DNA of 64,000 nt. Origin: Alkalinema sp. FACHB-956 (GTDB lineage: Bacteria > Cyanobacteriota > Cyanobacteriia > Leptolyngbyales > Leptolyngbyaceae). A model generated the notes under the pieces. It had not been told where the DNA came from. It ran no database searches and saw nothing but the letters and a program-made list of their open reading frames with translations. The position numbers and the translations under genes were made by a program. Shown piece after piece: positions 44,305 to 53,541 of this stretch. The DNA is taken from contig NZ_JACJRC010000001.1 of the NCBI RefSeq assembly GCF_014697025.1, positions 62,001 to 126,000 of the forward strand, in the 5' to 3' direction. Positions within the stretch are counted from its first letter, which is position 1; every line of letters begins with the position of its first letter.

Positions 44305-45273
44305 ATGTCTGTCCTTCAACCCCTCTCCACCTTCGCCAAGGCGCTGCATTTAGGCCAATTGCTCTATCAAACCTACCATCGCCCTAAGGGAATTTTGCAA
44401 AAAACCTTAAAGCGAGGTGTGTTGAATGAATTGGGCGATCGCACGGCGCAACGGCAAATGGAAGCCGCAGCGGAAAGCTTACCCAGCTTAACGCCCAGCG
44501 ACAATCCCGCCAAAATTTACTTTCTGAGTGGCGATCGCTTTTGGTATCAAACCTGTTTCTGCGCCTATTCCATGATTGCCCAGGCGGGTGTTTACTATCG
44601 CCCCGTGATTTACGACGATGGCACCCTGGATCAAACCTGTAGCGATAAAATTCGTCGCATTTTTCCCGATGCTGAGATTATAACTGCGCAATCTGTTGAA
44701 GAAACGTTAGATCAGCATTTACCTGCCAACACGTTTCCCACCCTGCGATCGCGGCGTTTGGAGTATTTCAACCTCCGCAAACTGACCGATATTCATGTCA
44801 ATTCCCACGGCTGGAAACTCGTGTTGGATTCCGATATGCTGTTCTTCCGTCCGCCCCATTTCCTGATCGAATGGTTGAGGAATCCTAACCATTCCTGTTA
44901 CATGCTGGATGTGGATAATGCCTACGGTTATTCCGATGCATTAATGACCCAATTGGCCGGTGCACCGATTCCTGATCGAATCAATGTTGGCATTTGTGGC
45001 CTCAATAGTGATGCGATCGATTGGCATGAGTTGGAATATTGGTGCAAAACCATGATCGATCGGGAAGGCACCCACTATTACCAGGAACAAGCCCTGTCTG
45101 CCATGCTGATGGCGCGGGATACCAGTTGGGTCGCGCCCCGGCAGGATTATTTGCTCATGCCCGATCGTCAGGAAGCAGAAAACCCCCAAGCTGTGATGCA
45201 CCACTATGTTGCTGACTCTAAACCCTGGTATTTCCGCTACGGTTGGCAGCATATTGCAGCATGTACTAGCTAG
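44305..45273 (+). CDS. Putative GT-A glycosyltransferase, GT8-like
   Basis: A 322-residue protein. After an ~85-residue helical N-terminus it shows IYFLSGDRFWYQTCFCAYSM, VIYDDGTLDQTCSDKI, a LRKLTDIHVNSHGWKLVLDSDMLFFRPP segment whose DSD (~186) fits the metal-binding DxD of GT8-like enzymes, and a late INVGICGLNSDAIDW plus EQALSAMLM. This order (N-terminal donor strand, DxD, Asn-containing acceptor loop, EQ) is typical of GT8/related families. The spacer in front carries short CCCACTCT repeats. The general call is good; the exact family is uncertain. Confidence 0.72.
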   Translation: MSVLQPLSTFAKALHLGQLLYQTYHRPKGILQKTLKRGVLNELGDRTAQRQMEAAAESLPSLTPSDNPAKIYFLSGDRFWYQTCFCAYSMIAQAGVYYRPVIYDDGTLDQTCSDKIRRIFPDAEIITAQSVEETLDQHLPANTFPTLRSRRLEYFNLRKLTDIHVNSHGWKLVLDSDMLFFRPPHFLIEWLRNPNHSCYMLDVDNAYGYSDALMTQLAGAPIPDRINVGICGLNSDAIDWHELEYWCKTMIDREGTHYYQEQALSAMLMARDTSWVAPRQDYLLMPDRQEAENPQAVMHHYVADSKPWYFRYGWQHIAACTS

Positions 45274-45350
45274 CATTGTAGCTAACATCACCTAAAATAT
45301 TCGCTCAATTTCAACCCAGCATTCTCCTTTTACCCCTTAACCGTTGAACT

Positions 45351-46157
45351 ATGCACCCTTCTAACAAAATCATTCAAGGTTTCTGGATTGGCCCCAAGTT
45401 GTCTTTGATGGAGCAATTGTCGATTCGATCGTTTCTGGCCCAAGGTCATGAATACCACTTATACGCCTACGATGCCATCGACGGTGTACCCAAGGGCACA
45501 ACGATTCAGGATGCCAATGAAATTTTGCCCTCCGATCGCATTTTCACCTACCAACATGGCGAGGAAAAGGGCAGTTATTCTGGCTTTGCTGACCTATTTC
45601 GCAGCCATTTGCTGGCAAAAAAAGGTGGCTGGTGGGCGGATTTAGATGTCATCTGCCTCAAACCCTTTGATTTTGCTGAGGAGTATGTGATCGCCTCCAG
45701 CTATGAAGGCAAATGGGGTAATCCTGCCATTAACTGCGTGATGAAAATGCCGCCCAACAGCGTTCTGGCGAATTATCTCTGTGAGCAAAGCGATGCCCGC
45801 GATCCCAATTCTCTCCGCTTTGCGGAAACTGGGCCGCTGCTGCTCCAGGATGCATTACGCAAATTGCAATTGGAAAACGCGATCGTCGATCACGAGATTT
45901 TCTGCCCCATTTCCTGGCGGACGGTGCAAAAGCGCATTGCCTACGCTCAGCCCTGTGCTTGGCCCTTGCGGGCGGGGATTCGCGTTAAGGAATTCGCCCG
46001 ATCGATCCTCAAGCCCCACGTAACGCGCGATCGGGTCAGACCCAATTCCTACGCGGTACACCTGTGGAGCGAAATGTGGCGACGCAACCAGTTGGATAAG
46101 AATGGCGTATTTCATGACAACTGTTTGTATGAAAAGCTGAAACAACAGTATCTCTAA
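45351..46157 (+). CDS. Capsular/OCH1-like glycosyltransferase with DXD motif
   Basis: A 268-residue enzyme of the glycosyltransferase sugar-binding-region-containing-DXD type (GT32-like). N-terminal IIQGFWIGPKLSLMEQLSIRSF is the usual start, and SGFADLFRSHLLAKKGGWWADLDVICLKPF spans ~80-109, with the DLD as metal/nucleotide-sugar ligand. A late CPISWRTVQ and AVHLWSEMWRR (~236-246) matches the conserved histidine-containing C-terminal block. Soluble, cytoplasmic. It is followed by a fold-back repeat before the next GT gene. Confidence 0.82.
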   Translation: MHPSNKIIQGFWIGPKLSLMEQLSIRSFLAQGHEYHLYAYDAIDGVPKGTTIQDANEILPSDRIFTYQHGEEKGSYSGFADLFRSHLLAKKGGWWADLDVICLKPFDFAEEYVIASSYEGKWGNPAINCVMKMPPNSVLANYLCEQSDARDPNSLRFAETGPLLLQDALRKLQLENAIVDHEIFCPISWRTVQKRIAYAQPCAWPLRAGIRVKEFARSILKPHVTRDRVRPNSYAVHLWSEMWRRNQLDKNGVFHDNCLYEKLKQQYL

Positions 46158-46343
46158 TACCCAATTGATTAATCACTGCGACAAATCTGATCCCCCCTAC
46201 CCCCTATCTCCTATGGAAAGGCTACGCCAAGAAAAAAGGGAAACCGTAATAAAGGGGAAACGGGAAAAAGGAAATTCAAAGTCCCCCTTATTAAGGGGGA
46301 TTTAGGGGGATCGTGATGCATTGCAATTACCAATTGATTGGGT
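46158..46343. repeat. Fold-back repeat copy 2, long form
   Basis: About 186 bases. Outer ends TACCCAATTGATT and ATTGATTGGGT are imperfectly inverted. Inside are CTGATCCCCCCTA and the shared AAAGTCCCCCTTATTAAGGGGG/ATTTAGGGGGATCG block (about 46278-46312), with an inserted or altered centre around 46210-46260. It resembles copy 4. Confidence 0.75.
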
Positions 46344-46405
46344 CGATTCTCTTGCATAACACAGCACCATTCCCTGTTCAGCCCCTTAGCGATGCGCCCT
46401 AGCCT

Positions 46406-47476
46406 ATGCAACCTTTAGTCTCTATCCTGATTCCTGCCTACAATGCTGAGGATTGGATCGCCAAAACCCTTCAGTCAGTCCTGAAGCAAACTTGGCTCAA
46501 CATTGAAGTCATTGTTGTTGATGACGGTTCTTCGGACAATACCTTCAACATTGCAAAACAATTTGAAAGCACGATCGTCAAAGTTTACAGTCAACCCAAC
46601 CGAGGGGCGGCGGCGGCTCGAAACTATGCCCTCCGGCAAGCCCAGGGCGAGTTTATTCAGTTCTTGGATGCCGATGATCTCTTGGCGATCGACAAGATTG
46701 AGCAACAAATGCAGCTTTTGCTGTCCACCGTTGCACCGGGCGAGGCTCCCACCTGTATTGCTTCTGGGCCTTGGGCGCGGTTCTATCTCAGTGCGGAAGA
46801 GGCGGAATTCATTCCCCAACCCCTCTGGCGGGATTTTGCGCCGATCGATTGGCTGGTCTGCGCTTGGGAAGGGCACTGGATGATGCATCCGGCGGCTTGG
46901 TTGGTACCAAGGGCGATCGCGGAGGCGGCAGGCCCCTGGGATGAGGCGTTGTCGTTAAATGATGATGGTGAATATTTTGCCCGCGTGATTTTGGCAAGTT
47001 CAGAAGTCAAATTCTGCGCCACCGCAAAAAGCTACTATCGATCGGGGATTTCCGGTAGTTTAAGCGATCGTAAATCCGATGCTGCCTATCGATCGGCCTA
47101 CCGCGCGATCGCCGCTGGCAACACTTGGCTGTTGGCGGCAGAAACCAGTCCCCGCACCCGCAAAGTCTGCGCCACCCAATTCCAGCGGTTTATCTACGAA
47201 ACCTATCCTGCGGTTCCGGAGTTGCGGCAACAGGCAGCGCAATGGGTTCGGCAACTGGGAGGATCGGATTTAAAACCTACCGGTGGGCCGCTGTTCCAGA
47301 AATTATCTAAATTCTTAGGATGGCGTTTTGCTAAACAGATCCAGCAATGGATTTATCAACAGGGTTACCGTCGCTGGCAGATTCAACGGAAGAGTCAAGC
47401 CGTAATTACAAACGCGAGTACCGCAGTCAATACGAGTACAACGGCAGCGGAGGCTTTGGCATGGCGCGAATCTTAA
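46406..47476 (+). CDS. Glycosyltransferase family 2
   Basis: A 356-residue GT2 enzyme. It begins MQPLVSILIPAYNAEDWIAK, with VIVVDDGSSDNTFNIAK (~34), NRGAAAARNYALRQAQGEFIQFLDADDLL (spanning ~67-95, DxD at 90-92), the acceptor-side WMMHPAAWLVPRAIAE (~157) and LNDDGEYFARVIL (~185). The C-terminal ~110 residues are helical and basic. Its last 16 bases overlap the start of the next GT gene (ATG at 47461), a sign of coupled translation. Confidence 0.92.
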   Translation: MQPLVSILIPAYNAEDWIAKTLQSVLKQTWLNIEVIVVDDGSSDNTFNIAKQFESTIVKVYSQPNRGAAAARNYALRQAQGEFIQFLDADDLLAIDKIEQQMQLLLSTVAPGEAPTCIASGPWARFYLSAEEAEFIPQPLWRDFAPIDWLVCAWEGHWMMHPAAWLVPRAIAEAAGPWDEALSLNDDGEYFARVILASSEVKFCATAKSYYRSGISGSLSDRKSDAAYRSAYRAIAAGNTWLLAAETSPRTRKVCATQFQRFIYETYPAVPELRQQAAQWVRQLGGSDLKPTGGPLFQKLSKFLGWRFAKQIQQWIYQQGYRRWQIQRKSQAVITNASTAVNTSTTAAEALAWRES

Positions 47477-48777
47477 TTTTAATCGGTGGCCATCTCTGCA
47501 CGGCTCCCCGTCCCCAAAAGGAAGCAGCGGCTTTGGCGGCGGCAGGTCACGAGGTTCTGGTTGCTGGGATTTGGTTTGATCCAAAATTGTGCGATCGCGA
47601 TCGGGAATTGATGGCAAACCAGTCTTGGAAATTTCAACCGATTTTGGATTTTCGGGGACTGACGATCGGTCAAAAACTACAGCGATTGGGCATTCGTCTA
47701 CAAGCAAAAGTTGCCCGATCGCTCTACCAGAAGTTCCAAATGACCCTACCTGCGCTGTTGGGCTATGGGGCTCCAGCGATGCTGCGCTTTGCGAAAACCT
47801 ATTGGGCGGATTTAACGATCGTCCATTCGGAAGCGGGCCTGTGGGTGGGACAGCAGTTACAACAACAGGGCTATACCGTTGGCGTTGACTTTGAAGATTG
47901 GTTTTCTGAAGACTTACTGCCTTCTGCTAAGGCACAACGCCCGATCGCTTGGATTCAGTCGTTAGAAGCCAGTCTCGCCCGTAACTGCCAGTATTGTTTA
48001 ACCCCTTCCCAGGCAATGGCCCAGGCAATGGCAAATGCCTATCAAAGTCCAACACCAACGGCAATCTATAATGCATTCTCCAGCCTGTTTCCAGCCGCGT
48101 ATAAAAATTTGACTGCTCGCAATTCGCAGATTTCTAGTTCTGAGCAGCAGGCCCACGATCGCCAGGATTTTGCAACGCCTTCCTTGCATTGGTTTTCCCA
48201 AACGATCGGGCCTGGTCGTGGACTGGAAACTCTGCTAGCTGCCCTGCCTAAGGTACAAGCCCCGATTCAAATTCACCTGCGGGGCAACTGTCCAGCAGTG
48301 TATCGCGATTGGTTAATGGCACAGGTTCCCGAGGGCTGGCACGATCGCCTATTTATTCACGAGACGGTGGCTAATTCAGCGTTACCATGGCGCATTGCTG
48401 AGCACGACATTGGTCTTGCGTTGGAAACGACCACGATTCCCAGCCGCGATCTGACTGTAACGAACAAACTGTTTCAGTATCTCCAGGCGGGATTGGCGGT
48501 GATTGCCACGGATACCGCAGGGCAACGGGAAGTCCTCCAAGCCCATCCCCAGGCGGGACAGTTGATTCCCAGTGATGACCCGATCGCCCTAGCGCAGGCC
48601 ATCAACACCTGGGCTCAGCAACCGGAGCAACTCGCGATCGCGAAGCAGGCGGCTATCCAGGCAGGACGTGCGATCGACTGGGAAACGCAGATTCCACAAT
48701 TGTTACATCGGGTGGAACTGGCCCTACGCCCCGCGCACACTCAGTTACCGCCAACACCCTCTTCCATCTTGGTGTAA
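47461..48777 (+). CDS. Glycosyltransferase, GT-B (family 4-like)
   Basis: A 438-residue GT-B enzyme from the ATG at 47461 (MARILILIGGHLCTAPRPQKE); the frame is open 38 codons further upstream but only inside the preceding gene. The acceptor domain has DLTIVHSEAGLWVG and VGVDFEDWFSEDLLP (~140). The donor domain has LHWFSQTIGPGRGLETLLAAL (~243) and IPSRDLTVTNKLFQYLQAGLAVI (~339-361), a shortened form of the E-x7-E region in which NKLFQYL replaces the usual EGFGL pattern. It belongs to a diverged GT4 branch. Donor and acceptor unknown. Confidence 0.83.
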   Translation: MARILILIGGHLCTAPRPQKEAAALAAAGHEVLVAGIWFDPKLCDRDRELMANQSWKFQPILDFRGLTIGQKLQRLGIRLQAKVARSLYQKFQMTLPALLGYGAPAMLRFAKTYWADLTIVHSEAGLWVGQQLQQQGYTVGVDFEDWFSEDLLPSAKAQRPIAWIQSLEASLARNCQYCLTPSQAMAQAMANAYQSPTPTAIYNAFSSLFPAAYKNLTARNSQISSSEQQAHDRQDFATPSLHWFSQTIGPGRGLETLLAALPKVQAPIQIHLRGNCPAVYRDWLMAQVPEGWHDRLFIHETVANSALPWRIAEHDIGLALETTTIPSRDLTVTNKLFQYLQAGLAVIATDTAGQREVLQAHPQAGQLIPSDDPIALAQAINTWAQQPEQLAIAKQAAIQAGRAIDWETQIPQLLHRVELALRPAHTQLPPTPSSILV

Positions 48778-48779
48778 TC

Positions 48780-48862
48780 GATCCCCCCCTAGCCCCCCCT
48801 TAAAAAAGGGGGGAACCGGAAAACTCAAAGTCCCCCTTATTAAGGGGGATTTAGGGGGATCG
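48780..48862. repeat. Fold-back repeat copy 3
   Basis: GATCCCCCCCTAGCCCCCC, AAAAAAGGGGGGAACCGG, then AAAGTCCCCCTTATTAAGGGG and GATTTAGGGGGATCGG. The two halves are complementary, so the transcript can form a long hairpin. Near its right end the sequence TTGATTTGGTAT (48881-48892) matches the outer end of copy 4. Confidence 0.85.
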
Positions 48863-48924
48863 GATCTCTGCAAGCACCCGTTGATTTGGTATTCAATTCA
48901 TTCTCCTAATTGAGGTTGTATTCA

Positions 48925-49980
48925 ATGCGAATTCTACTCACCGCTGACCCTGAATTACCCGTTCCTCCGACCCTCTACGGTGGCATCGAGCGCATTATTG
49001 ATTTCGTGGCACGGGGATTAAAGGAACGTGGCCATACCGTGGGTTTGGTGGCCCATCGCGATTCAATTTGCCCCGTCGATCGCCTGTTCCCCTGGCCCGG
49101 ATTACAATCCCAATCGCTGTCAGATACGGTGATGAATACGACAACGCTTTGGCGATCGGTGCAGCAATTCCAGCCGGATATTTTGCATAGCTTTTCGCGA
49201 TTGCAATATCTTCTGCCCCTGTTGCCGCAATCGTTGCCCAAAGTTATGTCCTACCAGCGGCAACCCACGCCTAAAACCGTTGGCATGGCTGCGAAATTAG
49301 GCGGCAATAACCTCTCCTTTACAGGCTGTAGCGAACATATTTGTCGGCAAGGTCGCCTAGCGGGAGGCACTTGGACGAGTGTTCACAATGGCATTGAACT
49401 AGAACGCTATCAGTTTCAAGCCCACGTCAGCAACGATGCGCCGCTGGTCTTTTTGAGCCGATTGGAACAAATTAAAGGCGTGCACAACGCGATCGCGGTG
49501 GCCAAGGCAACGGGACGGCGGTTATTAATCGCTGGAAACCGTGTCTCCAGTCCCGAAGGAGAAGCCTACTGGCAAACGGAAATTGCACCCTATTTGGATA
49601 AAGACGGCATTGAATACGTTGGCCCCGTGAACGATGTCCAGAAAAACGAACTGCTGGGTCAAGCAGCGGCGATGATTGTCCCGATCGAATGGGATGAACC
49701 CTTTGGCATTGTCTTTGCAGAAGCGCTGGCCTGTGGAACCCCCGTGATTTCCAGCCCACGTGGGGCCTTGCCGGAAATTGTTCGACCGGGTGTTGATGGG
49801 TTCCTGGTGAAGTCGATCGATGAAGCGATCGCAGCGGTGCGGCAACTGGAGACAATAGATCGTCAAAATTGCCGAGAACGGGCAGAAACACATTTTGCTG
49901 CCAACGTGATTGTCGATCACTACGAAGCCCTCTACCGTCGCCTGTGCGCCAAGGGCCAAGCCACTCCAGCCCTGTGCTAA
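48925..49980 (+). CDS. Glycosyltransferase family 4 (GT-B)
   Basis: A 351-residue GT4 enzyme. Start at the ATG at 48925, preceded by TGAGG as ribosome-binding site; the frame begins 15 bases earlier at TTG. Features: MRILLTADPELPVPPTLYGGIERI, a SVHNGIELERYQF linker, the donor domain PLVFLSRLEQIKGVHNAIAVA (~172-192) and VPIEWDEPFGIVFAEALACGTPV (~250-272) with E-x7-E. The ERI after the GG loop and the short length place it in the class of GT4 enzymes common in exopolysaccharide loci. Confidence 0.92.
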   Translation: MRILLTADPELPVPPTLYGGIERIIDFVARGLKERGHTVGLVAHRDSICPVDRLFPWPGLQSQSLSDTVMNTTTLWRSVQQFQPDILHSFSRLQYLLPLLPQSLPKVMSYQRQPTPKTVGMAAKLGGNNLSFTGCSEHICRQGRLAGGTWTSVHNGIELERYQFQAHVSNDAPLVFLSRLEQIKGVHNAIAVAKATGRRLLIAGNRVSSPEGEAYWQTEIAPYLDKDGIEYVGPVNDVQKNELLGQAAAMIVPIEWDEPFGIVFAEALACGTPVISSPRGALPEIVRPGVDGFLVKSIDEAIAAVRQLETIDRQNCRERAETHFAANVIVDHYEALYRRLCAKGQATPALC

Positions 49981-50176
49981 ACCCCGATCGTTGCTTCTAA
50001 TCACAGTTTTTCTACCTCATCTCCTGAGTCAGTGTATGCCCCCAAATCTACGGATTCTGGGGGATTTTGTCTTGCTTGGGGGGGGGAATTGCATCTTGGA
50101 CATCTGCCTATACACGATCGCAAACGTCCGGCGGCCTATCGTTGAGTAGAGCAATACACCCCAAGTCATACCAACA
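49981..50176. other. Spacer between two GT4 genes, left part
   Basis: About 200 bases without a supported gene. Near 50040-50060 TCTACGGATTCTGGGGG is followed by a G-run (GGGGGGG). A direct duplication AAGTCATACCAA sits immediately before the fold-back element (about 50163-50189). Confidence 0.4.
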
Positions 50177-50331
50177 AGTCATACCAAATTGATTGGTCAA
50201 TGCTACAAATCTGATCCCCCCTAACCCCCCTTAAAAAAGGGGGAACTGGAAAGAAGAGATTCAAAGTCCCCCTTATTAAGGGGGATTTAGGGGGATCGTT
50301 TATTGCAATCACAAGTTGATTTGGTATGACT
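50177..50331. repeat. Fold-back repeat copy 4, MITE-like with 13-bp terminal inverted repeats
   Basis: A 155-base element bounded by AGTCATACCAAAT (50177-50189) and its exact inverse ATTTGGTATGACT (50319-50331). Inside are GATCCCCCCTAACCCCCCTT, AAAAAAGGGGGAACTGG, AAAGTCCCCCTTATTAAGGGG and GATTTAGGGGGATCG. No transposase is encoded. The perfect terminal inverted repeats suggest a non-autonomous mobile element (MITE). Confidence 0.85.
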
Positions 50332-50351
50332 CCCCGTTCTCCGTAGGTTCT

Positions 50352-51734
50352 ATGCAAGTCTCCAACTCTCTCCCACGCTCCCAACCCTCCGCCCGATCGC
50401 GCCGTCGCGTTCTGATTGTTAGCCCCCATTTTCCGCCGATTAATGCCCCCGATCACCAACGCATTCGAGTCGCATTGCCCTACTTGCAGGAATTCGGTTG
50501 GGACGCGCAAATCTTGGCGGTCAAACCCCACCATGTGCCCCATCCCCAGGATGCCAAACTGGCCGAGGCACTGCCCCAGGATTTACCGATCGTCTATTCC
50601 GATGCCCTCTCCACGCGCTACACCAAACTGGTGGGATTGGGCAATGTTGGCTGGCGTTGTTTACCGGAAATGCAAAAAATCGGCGATCGTTTGCTGTCTA
50701 CCCAGCAATTTGATCTCGTTTTCTTTTCCACGACGATTTTCCCAGTTATGTTGCTGGGTAAGCGCTGGTGGCAGAAGTTTGGTGTGCCCTATGTTTTAGA
50801 CTTTCAAGATCCCTGGCTCAGTGATTACCATACTGACTCCAACTCCGGTCGCAAACGCCATTCCCGGCCCCCCGGCGGTTGGCTGAAGTATGGCATAACG
50901 CAATTCCTAGCTCGCTGGGCCGAACCCCAGGCTATGGAAGCAGTACGACATATTATTAGCGTTTCTCCCAGCTATCCCAATACGTTACGGCAGCGCTATC
51001 CCCACCTACACCCGGAGCAGTTTACAGTCCTTCCCTTTGGGGCTCCCGAAGCAGACTTTACAGCATTGCCCAATCTGAATATTAAACAAACCATTTTCGA
51101 TTCCCAGGATGGCAAACGCCATTGGGTCTACGTAGGACGTGGGGGCGAAGATATGGCAACGGCGCTCCGTATTTTATTTGAAGGCATTCAAACCGCCCGT
51201 TGGCGCAATCCAGAACTGTGGCGAAATATTCATCTCCATTTCGTCGGCACCAGTTACGCGCCAGCCCATTTAGCGGTTAAAACGATCGAAACCATTGCCC
51301 AATCCTACGGGCTAGGAGATTTGGTCACCGAGCACACAGGCCGCATTCCCTATTTCGAGGCGCAACAACTCTTAGTCGATAGCGATGCCATTCTCATGAT
51401 TGGTTCCGACGACCCCAGCTACACCGCCTCCAAACTCTACCCCTGCATCCTCGCGCAAAAGCCCATTCTTGCGGTATTCCACGAAAACAGTTCCGTCGTG
51501 GATATTCTGCAAAATTGCCGTGCGGGTAAAACGATTACTTTCAACACTGATCGAACTAACCCCGCTCCTAATCCCACCGCAGAATCCATACAATCCATTC
51601 TCAACAGCTTCGCCCAGCAGCAAGTTGAACTCAACACCAACTGGGACGCCTTTCAGCCCTACAGCGGCAAAGCCATGACCCAGCAAATGTGCCAAGTCTT
51701 CGATCGCTGCCTCACCCAAACCCCCACCCCATAA
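50352..51734 (+). CDS. Glycosyltransferase, GT-B, large-loop type
   Basis: A 460-residue GT-B-like protein. From the ATG at 50352 (in-frame TTG 36 bases earlier, inside the fold-back element) it has a basic N-terminus, then RRVLIVSPHFPPINAPDHQRIRVALPYL (~17-44), VPYVLDFQDPWLSDYH (~150) followed by a Gly/Pro/Arg linker, and a donor domain with KRHWVYVGRGGEDMATALRIL (~255) and YTASKLYPCILAQKPILAVF (~358-377), where K-LY-x4-Q replaces the classic E-x7-E. This is a recognised variant of GT4 in which the second glutamate is lost. Probable glycosyltransferase of unknown specificity. Confidence 0.82.
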   Translation: MQVSNSLPRSQPSARSRRRVLIVSPHFPPINAPDHQRIRVALPYLQEFGWDAQILAVKPHHVPHPQDAKLAEALPQDLPIVYSDALSTRYTKLVGLGNVGWRCLPEMQKIGDRLLSTQQFDLVFFSTTIFPVMLLGKRWWQKFGVPYVLDFQDPWLSDYHTDSNSGRKRHSRPPGGWLKYGITQFLARWAEPQAMEAVRHIISVSPSYPNTLRQRYPHLHPEQFTVLPFGAPEADFTALPNLNIKQTIFDSQDGKRHWVYVGRGGEDMATALRILFEGIQTARWRNPELWRNIHLHFVGTSYAPAHLAVKTIETIAQSYGLGDLVTEHTGRIPYFEAQQLLVDSDAILMIGSDDPSYTASKLYPCILAQKPILAVFHENSSVVDILQNCRAGKTITFNTDRTNPAPNPTAESIQSILNSFAQQQVELNTNWDAFQPYSGKAMTQQMCQVFDRCLTQTPTP

Positions 51735-51772
51735 CCCTCCTACCCTTCCACCCTTCCACCCTCCTACCCGCC

Positions 51773-53344
51773 ATGAGCGCATCCCCCCCAGCTAAAAACC
51801 AGATGAAAACCGTCTTCTGGTTTGGCATTGCCGCCCTATTTTTTAGCAACCGCAAAGCGTTACTCCATGCCGCTCCCATGACCTCGATCGGGGCGATTAT
51901 GATCGGCATTGCCTGCATGTTTCCCATGTATTTGTGGTGTGCAGGGCGGGTGAAAGGAATGCCAATCTTTCCGTTCTTCACCCTGACGTATCTGTGGACA
52001 TTCTGTCTACCGTTATTAAGTGAAAATCCCAACGTACTGAAATACCCTCCCACAGCCCATCTCTATGCCAGTTTCACAACGGTTACTTTTCTGTTATCTG
52101 GAACGCTAATTTGGTGGCAATTTGTTAGATCTCCTAAACCTGTCCAAAGTGCATTTCTAGCATTGAAAACTAAGCCCGCTGAAAATTTCTTTTTTTGGAC
52201 ATTGGGAGCTGCATTATTATTTAACATGTACTTTCTCGCTCGATGGTTTTCAGTGCCAGAAAGTCTTTTTACGCTGGTGCGGGGGATCGTTATCGGGTTA
52301 AGTACCCTGGGGATTTTTGTATTAGCCTACCGATGTGGAGGGGGATATCTTTCTAAGTTCAAATCTCGGTTACTCTTTTTCCTATTAGCTGGCATTATTT
52401 TAACCAGTGCGGCAACCCTCATTTTGAAAACAGCACTGACACTGTTTTTGATGTCGGTCATCGCTTACGTGATTGGAGGCCGCAAATTACCCGTTTTGCC
52501 TTTGGTGATTGGGTTGATTTGTTTATTGCCATTGCACTATGGGAAACACCCCATGCGCCATAAATACTGGGAAGGGCCGACTAAATTAGTCCAGCCATGG
52601 GAGTATCCCGCTTGGTTCCAAGAATGGGCTAGTTTTTCCCAAAAAACACTGGCTGAAAAGCCCCAGCGATGGGATCCCCCTAAGGAAAAAAAGGAATCCT
52701 TCGTTGAACGATCGAGCGTCATTCACATGCTAATGATGGCCCAGGATAAGATTCCTCGACTCTATCCAACAATGAATGGTGCAACCTATGGCATTATTCC
52801 GCAGTTAATGCTACCGCGATTTCTGAATCCCAATAAAATCAGAAGTCATGAGGGGACGCACATGTTGAATGTCCACGTTAAACGGCAAACCTATCAACAA
52901 ACGTTTAAAACGGTGATTGCCTGGGGATTATTGCCGGAAGCCTATGCAAACTTTGGCTTTATGGGTGCGTTTATTGTGGGTGGAAGCTTAGGAGCCTTCT
53001 ATGGCTTCGTCACCATGCAAGGGGTGGAAGCTCCGACATTTTCGTTCCGAACACTGTTTTGCATCTTGGTGATTAGTTTTGCGTTGGCGTCTACGGAGTG
53101 GACAGCGGGGGTGTATGCCGCAACGCTTCAGCAGTCTTCGATGCCGTTGATTGGGATGCGGTTGGTGTTTATGCGCCGCTTCCGAAAGATGCGCCAGAAA
53201 AAAGTCGCGCCTGCTCTAGCGGGCTTGAGTCAGCAGGATATGGCTTGGTTACGGTCCGATCCCGAATTGCTGCAACAACTGATCGATGAATTGGAACAGC
53301 GATCGGCTCCCCCAATCTCCCCACAACTGAAACCACAGACTTGA
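51773..53344 (+). CDS. Multi-span membrane protein, Wzy/O-antigen-polymerase-like
   Basis: A 523-residue protein from the ATG at 51773, with roughly ten hydrophobic spans and one long hydrophilic loop of ~120 residues (about 285-400: KYWEGPTKLVQPWEYPAWFQEW, RSSVIHMLMMAQDKIPRLYP, LMLPRFLNPNKIRSHEGTHM). This layout, many spans with one big periplasmic loop holding Arg/His/Lys residues, is that of Wzy and oligosaccharide-repeat-unit polymerases, which vary too much for motif assignment. The C-terminal ~50 residues are cytoplasmic and basic, then acidic (RSDPELLQQLIDELEQR). Position within the GT cluster supports a polymerase or related role. Function inferred from topology only. Confidence 0.7.
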   Translation: MSASPPAKNQMKTVFWFGIAALFFSNRKALLHAAPMTSIGAIMIGIACMFPMYLWCAGRVKGMPIFPFFTLTYLWTFCLPLLSENPNVLKYPPTAHLYASFTTVTFLLSGTLIWWQFVRSPKPVQSAFLALKTKPAENFFFWTLGAALLFNMYFLARWFSVPESLFTLVRGIVIGLSTLGIFVLAYRCGGGYLSKFKSRLLFFLLAGIILTSAATLILKTALTLFLMSVIAYVIGGRKLPVLPLVIGLICLLPLHYGKHPMRHKYWEGPTKLVQPWEYPAWFQEWASFSQKTLAEKPQRWDPPKEKKESFVERSSVIHMLMMAQDKIPRLYPTMNGATYGIIPQLMLPRFLNPNKIRSHEGTHMLNVHVKRQTYQQTFKTVIAWGLLPEAYANFGFMGAFIVGGSLGAFYGFVTMQGVEAPTFSFRTLFCILVISFALASTEWTAGVYAATLQQSSMPLIGMRLVFMRRFRKMRQKKVAPALAGLSQQDMAWLRSDPELLQQLIDELEQRSAPPISPQLKPQT

Positions 53345-53369
53345 TTCATCGACGATCGCTGAAGTTTCG

Positions 53370-53452
53370 ATCCCCCTAAATCCCCCTTAATAAGGGGGAC
53401 TTTCAAAGAGTTTGCCTCAATTCCCCCCTTAATAAGGGGGGCTAGGGGGGAT
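53370..53452. repeat. Fold-back repeat copy 5
   Basis: GATCCCCCTAAATCCCCCTT, AATAAGGGGGACTTTC, then TTCCCCCCTTAATAAGGGGGG and CTAGGGGGGATC. The two arms are reversed compared with copies 3 and 4 (the AATAAGGGGG block comes first), so this copy is in inverted orientation. Confidence 0.85.
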
Positions 53453-53541
53453 CAAATTTGTTGCATCGAAGAATAACCTCTGCATCAAGGATTTCAGCAA
53501 TCCTCTTTCAACAAATTGACTACCCCAATCAGGTTACTCCT

